Shown here in pieces: positions 8,373 through 15,967 of a stretch of DNA of 64,000 nucleotides (the stretch's first letter is position 1; each line of letters begins with the position of its first letter). The notes below the pieces were generated by a model, which did not search any database, had not been told where the DNA came from, and saw nothing but the letters and a program-made list of their open reading frames with translations. The position numbers and the translations under genes are program-made. The stretch comes from Pseudomonas sp. PD9R (GTDB lineage Bacteria > Pseudomonadota > Gammaproteobacteria > Pseudomonadales > Pseudomonadaceae): positions 62,001 through 126,000 of the forward strand of contig NZ_JAHTMR010000009.1 of the NCBI RefSeq assembly GCF_019200975.1, read 5' to 3'.

Positions 8373-8400
8373 TTTCTATCACAAGAATCGAATCGGTCAA
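8373..8400 (-). promoter_or_regulatory. possible sigma-70 promoter of the toxin-antitoxin locus
   Basis: On the minus strand TTGACC (8400-8395) is separated by 16 bases from TAGAAA (8378-8373), about 25 bases before the toxin ATG. The -10 element is a poor match, so this is tentative. Confidence 0.35.
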
Positions 8401-8530
8401 GGGGTCTGTTCCTGCCAATTCGGTCAGCTCATTACGTTAAGGTTGAAGGCGGAGACGGGGATGTAGGACACGGCTGATTCACCCGCGAGACTATTCTGGA
8501 GATCTGTGAGGAGAGTGGCAGTAATGAAGA

Positions 8531-8610
8531 TCTAAAGATCGCAGCCTTCGGCAACTCCTACATTGAAATGCGATTCCTGTAGGAGCTGCCGCAGGCTGCG
8601 ATCTTTTAAT
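8531..8610. repeat. REP doublet, GTAGGAGCTGCCG family (GTAGGAG ends inside)
   Basis: Two inverted REP copies in the opposite arrangement to the one at 1350: AAAGATCGCAGCC...CTCCTAC, a short spacer, then GTAGGAGCTGCCG...GATCTTTT. It lies between the toxin-antitoxin locus and the nuoN terminator. Apart from this and the terminator, the 8350-8683 gap shows no gene. Confidence 0.88.
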
Positions 8611-8629
8611 TTTCAAACCCCCAAAACGC

Positions 8630-8654
8630 AAAAACGGCACCCGAGGGTGCCGTT
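8630..8654 (-). terminator. terminator of the nuo operon
   Basis: On the minus strand AACGGCACC / GGTGCCGTT forms a stem of about 9 bp followed by TTTTTG, some 30 bases after the nuoN stop. Confidence 0.85.
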
Positions 8655-8683
8655 TAAGTTTTCTGCCAAGTATCGCCAGGCGA

Positions 8684-10147
8684 TCAGCCCGCCAGACCCG
8701 ATTGCTGAACCAGCACCAGCAATGGCTGCGGATACAGGCCGAGGAAGAACGCCAGTACGGCGATGGCCAGCAGCATCACGCCGCCTGCACGTTGTTCCCA
8801 GTGCAGTTGCGCATCGTGACGACGCAGGTTCGGCTCGATCAGGTACAGGGTGACCATCACGCGCAGGTAGTAGAAGACGCCGATGGCGCTACCCAGTACC
8901 AAGGAACCGACCAGCCACCATTGATGCGACTCGACACCGGTAGCGATGATGTAGAACTTGCCGATGAAGCCCGCGGTCAACGGGATGCCGGCCAGGGACA
9001 GCATCATCACGGTCAGTACGGCGGTCAGGTACGGACGACGCCAGAACAGGCCGCGGTATTCGTACAGGGCATCGGCGTCGCGGCCGTTGTACGGCGAGGA
9101 CATCAGGGTAATCACACCGAACGCGCCGAGGCTGGTGATTACGTAGGTGACCAGATACACGCCGATGGCTTCCACGGCCAGGCCTTTGCTCGCCACCAGG
9201 GCGATCAGCAGGTAACCGAAGTGGGCGATGGACGAGTAACCCAGCAGACGCTTGAGGTTGCTCTGGGTCAGGGCCAGCAGGTTACCGAACAGGATCGACG
9301 CAATGGCGATGATGGTCAGTACGTTGCTGAGTACGCCGCTGCTCGCCGCTGGCGAGATCTGGAACAGACGCACCATCACCGCGAACACAGCCACTTTCGA
9401 AGCGGTCGCCAGGAACGCTGCGACCGGTGCCGGAGCACCTTCGTAAACGTCTGGGGTCCAGAGGTGGAACGGCACCAGCGACAGTTTGAACGCCAAACCG
9501 ATCAGCATCATGCCCAGGCCCAGTTGTGCGATCGGGCTAGGCAGGCCGGTGGCCGCCAGGGCTTGACCGATGCCGGTGAAGCTCAGGCTGCCGGATTCGG
9601 CGTAGAGCAGGGCCATACCGAACAACAGGAACGCGGAACCGGCGGCCGACAGCACCATGTACTTGATACCGGCTTCCAGCGAGCGCTTGTTGAAGAAGGC
9701 ATAAGCCACCAGACCGTAGACCGGCACCGACAGCAGTTCCAGACCGATGAACAACCCGGCCAGGTGCTGCGCGCTGACCAGCACCAGGCCGCCGGCGGCG
9801 GCCATCAGGATCAGCAAATACAGTTCTTCACGGTTGCCCGGGTAACCCGAGCCGCCATCGCCGAGGTAGGCGTGGGCGAGGGTGACACAGGCGAGCGTGG
9901 CGACCAGGATCAACGCCATGTACAAGCAGGCAAAGGTGTCGATTTGCAGCAATGGCGTCACGGCCAGCGGCGCGACTTTCAATGCAGGCAGGATCGACAG
10001 CAGTGCCAGGTTCAGGCCCGCCACGGAAATCAGGAAGGTCTGCGAGTGGTTGCGGCGCCAGGCAATCGCCAGCATCACCACGATGATCGTGGCGCTGGTG
10101 ATCAACAACGGCGCTAGCGCGATAAAGTGTTGAGTCGTGAATTCCAT
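8684..10147 (-). CDS. nuoN: NADH-quinone oxidoreductase subunit N
   Basis: Membrane proton-pumping subunit of complex I, an antiporter-like protein of 487 residues with about 14 hydrophobic segments. It is the last gene of the nuo operon and is followed by a clear terminator. The start MEFTTQHFIALAP at 10147 was chosen because the longer in-frame ORF reads back into nuoM sequence and its extension is not hydrophobic. The gap to nuoM is 7 bp. Confidence 0.96.
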   Translation of the reverse strand: MEFTTQHFIALAPLLITSATIIVVMLAIAWRRNHSQTFLISVAGLNLALLSILPALKVAPLAVTPLLQIDTFACLYMALILVATLACVTLAHAYLGDGGSGYPGNREELYLLILMAAAGGLVLVSAQHLAGLFIGLELLSVPVYGLVAYAFFNKRSLEAGIKYMVLSAAGSAFLLFGMALLYAESGSLSFTGIGQALAATGLPSPIAQLGLGMMLIGLAFKLSLVPFHLWTPDVYEGAPAPVAAFLATASKVAVFAVMVRLFQISPAASSGVLSNVLTIIAIASILFGNLLALTQSNLKRLLGYSSIAHFGYLLIALVASKGLAVEAIGVYLVTYVITSLGAFGVITLMSSPYNGRDADALYEYRGLFWRRPYLTAVLTVMMLSLAGIPLTAGFIGKFYIIATGVESHQWWLVGSLVLGSAIGVFYYLRVMVTLYLIEPNLRRHDAQLHWEQRAGGVMLLAIAVLAFFLGLYPQPLLVLVQQSGLAG

Positions 10148-10154
10148 AGCGCTC

Positions 10155-11687
10155 TTACCGGGCCGAAGCGAGTTGAGTGAAGGCGGTGCCGAGCCATTGC
10201 TGCACGCCATGCATCGTAGCGGCAGAGGTGTCGAGGAACGGTTGTGGGTACACGCCGATGTAAATCAGCAGCGCCGCCAGACCGACCACCATGATCAGTT
10301 CGCGACCGTCCATGCCATGCAGCACCGCGTCCGATTTGGACGGGCCGAAGTAGGCGCGGTGGATCATGATCAGCGAGTAGACCGAACCGAACACCAGGCC
10401 CGACGTTGCGATCACGGTGATCCACGGCGCAGCCGCGAAGGTGCCGATCAGGATCAGGAACTCGCCGACGAAGTTACCGGTACCCGGCAAGCCCAGCGAC
10501 GCCGCTGCGAAGAACAGGCTGATGGCCGGCAGGTAAGCAATCTTCGACCACAGGCCACCCATTTCACGCATGTCGCGGGTATGAGTGCGTTCGTACAACT
10601 GACCACTGAGGATAAAGAGTGCCGCGGCCGACAGACCGTGAGCCAGCATCTGCATCACCGCACCCTGCAGCGCCAGTTGGCTGCCGGAGTAGATGCCGAT
10701 CAACACGAAGCCCATGTGGGAAACGGACGAGTAGGCAATCAGACGCTTGATGTCGGTTTGCGCGAACGCCAGGAACGCACCGTAGAAAATCCCGATCAGA
10801 CCCAGGGTCATGGCGATCGGCGCGAACTCGGCCGAGGCATTCGGGAACAGTGGCAGGGCGAAACGCAGCAGGCCGTACGCAGCAGTCTTCAGCAAGATAC
10901 CGGCGAGGTCGACGGAACCTGCGGTCGGCGCCTGGGCGTGAGCGTCAGGCAACCAGGAGTGGAACGGCACCACTGGCAGCTTCACCGCGAAGGCAATGAA
11001 GAAACCGAGCATCAGGATGTACTCGGTGGTCATCGACATCTTGGTTTTCAACAGGTCGGCGTAGTTGAAGGTAATCACGCCGGTGTTGTTGAAGTTGACC
11101 AGTACCAGACCCAGGATCGCCACCAACATGATCAGGCCGGAAGCCTGAGTGAAGATGAAGAACTTGGTCGCCGCGTAGATCCGGGTTTTCTTGCCGTCCG
11201 AAGAACTGTGACCCCAGAGCGCGATGAGGAAGTACATCGGCACCAGCATCATTTCCCAAAAGAAGAAGAACATGAACAGGTCGAGGGCGAGGAACACGCC
11301 GACGACGCCGCCCAGGATCCACATCAGGTTCAAGTGGAAGAAGCCAACGTGACGCTGGATCTCTTTCCAAGAGCAGAGTACCGAGAGGATACCCAGCAGA
11401 CCGGTCAGCAGAATCATCAGCAGCGACAGGCCGTCGAGAGCCAGGTGCACGCTGATGCCGAAGCGTTCGATCCAGATGTGCTTGAACTCAATCGCCCAGG
11501 TCGGATCGGCGCCAGGCGCCGGGGCAAATGAATAATTACCGTGGGCCCACAGCCAGAGGCCGAGCGCGAGTTCCAGGGTCATGGTCAACAGCGCAATCCA
11601 GCGGGGGAGGGTAGCGCCGAAGCGCTCACCCATCCAGCACAGCAGGCCGCCGATGAAGGGGATCAGGATTAGCCAAGGCAGAATCAT
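10155..11687 (-). CDS. nuoM: NADH-quinone oxidoreductase subunit M
   Basis: Second of the three antiporter-like pumping subunits (L, M, N), 510 residues, highly hydrophobic throughout. The sequence carries the family's conserved segment around GSVDLAGILLKTAAYGLLRF, including the lysine of the half-channel. It sits between nuoL and nuoN as in other gamma-proteobacteria, 40 bp after nuoL. Confidence 0.96.
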   Translation of the reverse strand: MILPWLILIPFIGGLLCWMGERFGATLPRWIALLTMTLELALGLWLWAHGNYSFAPAPGADPTWAIEFKHIWIERFGISVHLALDGLSLLMILLTGLLGILSVLCSWKEIQRHVGFFHLNLMWILGGVVGVFLALDLFMFFFFWEMMLVPMYFLIALWGHSSSDGKKTRIYAATKFFIFTQASGLIMLVAILGLVLVNFNNTGVITFNYADLLKTKMSMTTEYILMLGFFIAFAVKLPVVPFHSWLPDAHAQAPTAGSVDLAGILLKTAAYGLLRFALPLFPNASAEFAPIAMTLGLIGIFYGAFLAFAQTDIKRLIAYSSVSHMGFVLIGIYSGSQLALQGAVMQMLAHGLSAAALFILSGQLYERTHTRDMREMGGLWSKIAYLPAISLFFAAASLGLPGTGNFVGEFLILIGTFAAAPWITVIATSGLVFGSVYSLIMIHRAYFGPSKSDAVLHGMDGRELIMVVGLAALLIYIGVYPQPFLDTSAATMHGVQQWLGTAFTQLASAR

Positions 11688-11727
11688 GACGGGCTCAATT
11701 CCTTTCGCAAGTTCGCAAGGTTCATAT

Positions 11728-13581
11728 TCAGACCGCTACCAGCACGATGGCGCCGATGACCAGCACGGAGCCGGCTGCCATCGATGCCGCGTACCAACGC
11801 AGTTGACCGGTTTCGGTACGGCTCAGGGCGGTGTGACCGCCTTTGGCCATACGCGGGATCAGACCGATAGTCTGGTCGAGCGGGTCTTTGCGCAGTGCGT
11901 GGCTGATCGCAAGGTATGGCTTGACGAACAGTTTGTCGTAGATCCAGTCGAAGCCCCAGGCAGCGAACCACCAGGCCGAAAGGACGCGGCCGATGCCGCT
12001 GTTGGCGATGGCGGTGACGAAACGGCGCTTGCCGAGGAACAGCAGCGCGGACAGCAGGATACCGGCCAGGGCGATGGCACCCGAAGCGATTTCCAGACTG
12101 TGCTTGGCTTCGCCGCCGGCATGGCCGACGCTTTCCGGCAACACGCCGTGCAGTGGCGGAACGATCATTGCGCCGACGAAGGTCGACAGCACGATCAGCA
12201 CCGACAGTGGCAGCCAGTGGGCAATGCCGTGACCCGCGTGGGCTTCGGTCTTCGCTTCACCGTGGAACGCGATGAAGATCAGGCGGAAGGTGTACAGCGA
12301 GGTCATGAACGCGCCAACCAGACCTGCATACAGCAGACCGTGGTTGCCGCTGGCGAACGCTTCCCAGAGGATTTCGTCCTTGGAGTAGAAGCCTGCGGTC
12401 ACCAGTGGCAGGGCCGAAAGGGCCGCACCGCCGACGATGAAACTGGCGTAGGCCAGCGGCAGTTTCTTCCACAGGCCGCCCATCTTGAAGATGTTCTGCT
12501 CGTGGTGGCAGGCAACGATCACCGCACCGGAGGCAAGGAACAGCAGGGCCTTGAAGAAGGCGTGGGTCATCAGGTGGAAGATTGCGCCGTCCCAGGCGCC
12601 AACGCCCAGGGCCAGGAACATGTAGCCGATCTGGCTCATGGTCGAGTAGGCGAGGATACGTTTGATGTCGGTCTGAACCAGTGCGGCAAAACCTGCCAGT
12701 ACCAGGGTCACGCCGCCAACGATGCCTACCAGGTGCAGGATTTCCGGCGCCAGGGTGAACAGGCCGTGGGTACGGGCGATCAGGTAGACACCGGCGGTCA
12801 CCATGGTTGCGGCGTGGATCAGTGCCGAAACCGGAGTAGGACCGGCCATCGCATCCGCCAGCCAGGTTTGCAGCGGCAATTGCGCGGATTTACCGACCGC
12901 ACCGCCCAGCAGCATCAGGGTGGCCATGACCATCCAGAAGTCGCCGGCCTGGAATTTCTGCGGTGCCAGCACCAGCAGTTCCTGGACGTTCAGCGTGCCC
13001 AATTGCGCGAACAGGATGAACAGGCCGATGGCCATGAACACGTCGCCGATACGGGTGACGATGAAGGCTTTCAGTGCTGCGTTACCGTTGTTGCGGTTGC
13101 TGTAGTAGAAACCGATCAACAGGTACGAGCACAGGCCCACGCCTTCCCAACCGAAGTACAGGAACAACAGGTTATCGCCCAGGATCAGGAACAGCATGCT
13201 GGCGATAAACAGGTTGGTGTAGGCGAAGAAGCGCGAGTAACCGTCTTCACCGCGCATGTACCAGGAAGCGAACAGGTGGATCAGGAAGCCTACGCCGACC
13301 ACCACACCGAGCATGGTCACGGACAGACCATCCAGGTACAGGGCGAAGTTCGGCGTAAAGCCTTCCACCGCCATCCAGCGCCACAACACTTGGGTGTAAT
13401 GACCGCCTTCAGGTGGCGCGACGTTGAACTGCCAGATCACATAAGCAGTAACGATTGCCGACAGACCAATGGAGCCGACGCCGATCAGCGCCGAGAGGTT
13501 TTCCGAGAAGCGTCCACGGGAGAACGACAGCAGCAGGAAACCAATGAGAGGGAATACGAAAGTCAGAAAGAGTAGGTTCAT
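11728..13581 (-). CDS. nuoL: NADH-quinone oxidoreductase subunit L
   Basis: Largest membrane subunit of complex I at 617 residues, normal length for the family. The conserved TPVSALIHAATMVTAGVYLI segment of the antiporter-like fold is present. The C-terminal part carries the long amphipathic lateral helix typical of NuoL and a final hydrophobic segment. It overlaps the end of nuoK by four bases, consistent with coupled translation. Confidence 0.97.
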   Translation of the reverse strand: MNLLFLTFVFPLIGFLLLSFSRGRFSENLSALIGVGSIGLSAIVTAYVIWQFNVAPPEGGHYTQVLWRWMAVEGFTPNFALYLDGLSVTMLGVVVGVGFLIHLFASWYMRGEDGYSRFFAYTNLFIASMLFLILGDNLLFLYFGWEGVGLCSYLLIGFYYSNRNNGNAALKAFIVTRIGDVFMAIGLFILFAQLGTLNVQELLVLAPQKFQAGDFWMVMATLMLLGGAVGKSAQLPLQTWLADAMAGPTPVSALIHAATMVTAGVYLIARTHGLFTLAPEILHLVGIVGGVTLVLAGFAALVQTDIKRILAYSTMSQIGYMFLALGVGAWDGAIFHLMTHAFFKALLFLASGAVIVACHHEQNIFKMGGLWKKLPLAYASFIVGGAALSALPLVTAGFYSKDEILWEAFASGNHGLLYAGLVGAFMTSLYTFRLIFIAFHGEAKTEAHAGHGIAHWLPLSVLIVLSTFVGAMIVPPLHGVLPESVGHAGGEAKHSLEIASGAIALAGILLSALLFLGKRRFVTAIANSGIGRVLSAWWFAAWGFDWIYDKLFVKPYLAISHALRKDPLDQTIGLIPRMAKGGHTALSRTETGQLRWYAASMAAGSVLVIGAIVLVAV

Positions 13582-13886
13582 CCGCGCATCTCACTGGCAG
13601 CGTCGATATCGAGCGTGTGGAAGCGGCGATACAGCTGCAACAGAATCGCCAGGCCAATACTGGCCTCGGCGGCTGCAAGGCTGATCACCAGGATGAACAT
13701 GATCTGTCCATCCGGTTGCGCCCAGCGGCTACCGGCAACGATGAACGCCAAAGCGGAGGCATTCATCATGACCTCCAGGCTCATCAGCACGAAAAGGATG
13801 TTGCGGCGGACCATCAGACCGACCAGACCGAGGCAGAACAGGATGCCGGCGACCGCCAGACCATGCTCCATAGGGATAGCAGGCAT
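13578..13886 (-). CDS. nuoK: NADH-quinone oxidoreductase subunit K
   Basis: Small membrane subunit of 102 residues with three hydrophobic helices and the conserved glutamates of the proton path (in SLEVMMNA and AAAEASIG). Two ATGs lie six bases apart. The ribosome-binding site AAGGAG is 8 bases from ATG 13886 but only 2 from ATG 13892, so 13886 (MPAIPMEHG) is chosen. It overlaps nuoL and starts just after the nuoJ stop. Confidence 0.95.
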   Translation of the reverse strand: MPAIPMEHGLAVAGILFCLGLVGLMVRRNILFVLMSLEVMMNASALAFIVAGSRWAQPDGQIMFILVISLAAAEASIGLAILLQLYRRFHTLDIDAASEMRG

Positions 13887-13888
13887 CG

Positions 13889-14392
13889 TCATTGCTCCTT
13901 GGCTTCGTTACGGCCTAAATGGAACGCCGTGACGGCTGCGGCAAGCAGCAACATCGAGGCGAGTTCGACCACCAGCAGGTAAGGACCGAACAGGCTGATG
14001 CCCACGGCCTTGGCGTCTACGGTGGTGTGGCCGATGGCCTGGCCGCTCTGATGGGAGAACAGCACATACAGCAGTTCAGCCAGCAGCAGGGCACCGAGGA
14101 TGACCGGGCCGAGCCAGATGCCGGGTTTGAGCCAGACGCGCTCTTGCTGAACCGAGGCCGGGCCCAGGTTCAACATCATCACCACGAACACGAACAGCAC
14201 CATGATGGCGCCAGCGTAGGCGATCACTTCCAGGACACCGGCAAACGGTGCGCCAAGGGCGAAGAACGTCATGGCCACGGCGATCAGCGAAATGATCAGG
14301 TAGAGCAGGGCGTGCACAGGATTGGTGTTGGTGATCACGCGAAGCGTGGACACCACAGCGATACCCGATGCGAAATAGAAAGCGAATTCCAT
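13889..14392 (-). CDS. nuoJ: NADH-quinone oxidoreductase subunit J
   Basis: Membrane subunit of 167 residues with five hydrophobic segments, needed for the proton path at the junction of the peripheral and membrane arms. The segment VLEVIAYAGAIMVLFVFVVM is the conserved third helix, in which a pi-bulge is known in complex I structures. It lies 9 bp after nuoI. Confidence 0.95.
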   Translation of the reverse strand: MEFAFYFASGIAVVSTLRVITNTNPVHALLYLIISLIAVAMTFFALGAPFAGVLEVIAYAGAIMVLFVFVVMMLNLGPASVQQERVWLKPGIWLGPVILGALLLAELLYVLFSHQSGQAIGHTTVDAKAVGISLFGPYLLVVELASMLLLAAAVTAFHLGRNEAKEQ

Positions 14393-14401
14393 CTTTCTTC
14401 C

Positions 14402-14947
14402 TTAAGGCAGCAAGCTCTTCACGTTGATCGGTTCGGCTTCATTTTGCGCGGAGCCTTTTGGCTTACCGGCAATCGCCATACCTGCAACACGATAGAAGTT
14501 GTAATCAGGGTTTTTGCCGGGGCCGGAGATCAGCAGATCTTCTTTCTCGTACACCAGGTCCTGACGTTTGAACTCGGCCATTTCGAAATCCGGTGTCAGC
14601 TGGATCGCGGTGGTCGGGCAGGCTTCCTCGCAGAGGCCGCAAAAGATGCAGCGCGAGAAGTTGATGCGGAAGAAGTCCGGGTACCAGCGACCGTCTTCGG
14701 TTTCAGCTTTCTGCAGCGAGATGCAACCGACCGGGCAAGCCACGGCGCACAGGTTGCACGCTACACAACGCTCTTCACCGTCAGGGTCGCGGGTCAGGAC
14801 GATACGGCCACGGTAGCGCGGCGGCAGGTACACGGCTTCTTCCGGGTACTGCAGCGTGTCGCGCTTGCGGAAGGCGTGGCCGAAAATCATCACCAGGCTG
14901 CGAAGCTGGGTGAAGAAGCCATGCACGATGTCAATTATGTACTTCAT
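14402..14947 (-). CDS. nuoI: NADH-quinone oxidoreductase subunit I (ferredoxin-like)
   Basis: Peripheral-arm subunit of 181 residues carrying two [4Fe-4S] clusters (N6a and N6b) that pass electrons towards NuoB. Both ferredoxin motifs are complete: CVACNLCAVACP and CIFCGLCEEACP. It lies 12 bp after nuoH. Confidence 0.97.
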   Translation of the reverse strand: MKYIIDIVHGFFTQLRSLVMIFGHAFRKRDTLQYPEEAVYLPPRYRGRIVLTRDPDGEERCVACNLCAVACPVGCISLQKAETEDGRWYPDFFRINFSRCIFCGLCEEACPTTAIQLTPDFEMAEFKRQDLVYEKEDLLISGPGKNPDYNFYRVAGMAIAGKPKGSAQNEAEPINVKSLLP

Positions 14948-14959
14948 GATTCTCTATCC

Positions 14960-15967
14960 TCACTGAGCCGCGACGGCGGGCGTGTTGAGCAACACGATCG
15001 CAGCGGTCACCAGCATGTTGACGAGGGTCAGCGGCAAGCAGAACTTCCAGCTGAAATCCATCACTTGGTCATACCGTGGGCGCGGAATCGAAGCGCGCAA
15101 CAGGATGAAGATCATGATGAAGAACGCGGTTTTCAGTGCAAACCAGATGAACGGGATCTGCGGCAGGATGCCGAACGGACCGTGCCAGCCACCGAAGAAC
15201 AAGGTCACCAGCAGCGCCGAAATCAACACGATGCCGATGTACTCGCCGACGAAGAACATGCCCCATTTCATGCCGGCGTATTCAATGTGGTAACCGTCGG
15301 CCAGTTCCTGTTCCGCTTCCGGCTGGTCGAACGGGTGACGGTGAGTCACGGCCACGCCAGCGATGAAGAAGGTCAGGAAACCGAAGATCTGCGGAATGAT
15401 GAACCACAGGTGCTGGGCCTGGTAATCAACGATGTCGCGCATGTTGAACGAGCCGACCTGGATCACGATGCCCATCAGCGACAGGCCCATGAACACTTCG
15501 TACGACACGGTTTGTGCCGAGGCACGCAAGCTGCCCAACAGGGCGAACTTGTTGTTACTCGACCAACCGGCGAACAGCACCGCGTAGACCGACAGACCCG
15601 CCATGGCGAAGAAGAACAGGATCCCGATGTTCAGATCCGCCACGCCCCAGGTCGGGGTGATCGGGATGATCGCGAAGGCAATCAGCAGGGCGCTCATGGC
15701 GACTACCGGTGCCAGGGTGAAGATCATCTTGTCGGCGAACGGAGGCGTCCAGTCTTCCTTGAAGAACATCTTGATCATGTCGGCGGCGATCTGGAACGCG
15801 CCGAACGGACCCACGCGGTTCGGACCGTAACGATCCTGCCAGAGGGCGAGCAGACGGCGCTCGACCCAGCTGAGCAACGCGCCGCACACTACCACGGCGA
15901 GCAGAATCACGATGGCCTGGATGACCGAGATGATCACAGCGATCACTTCAGGAGTGAACCAAGTCAT
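14960..15967 (-). CDS. nuoH: NADH-quinone oxidoreductase subunit H
   Basis: Membrane subunit of 335 residues that forms the quinone-binding chamber together with NuoB and NuoD. About eight hydrophobic helices are visible. The conserved first cytoplasmic loop (RYGPNRVGPFGAFQ) and the acidic loop (DQPEAEQELADGYHIEY) are intact. It overlaps nuoG by four bases. Confidence 0.97.
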   Translation of the reverse strand: MTWFTPEVIAVIISVIQAIVILLAVVVCGALLSWVERRLLALWQDRYGPNRVGPFGAFQIAADMIKMFFKEDWTPPFADKMIFTLAPVVAMSALLIAFAIIPITPTWGVADLNIGILFFFAMAGLSVYAVLFAGWSSNNKFALLGSLRASAQTVSYEVFMGLSLMGIVIQVGSFNMRDIVDYQAQHLWFIIPQIFGFLTFFIAGVAVTHRHPFDQPEAEQELADGYHIEYAGMKWGMFFVGEYIGIVLISALLVTLFFGGWHGPFGILPQIPFIWFALKTAFFIMIFILLRASIPRPRYDQVMDFSWKFCLPLTLVNMLVTAAIVLLNTPAVAAQ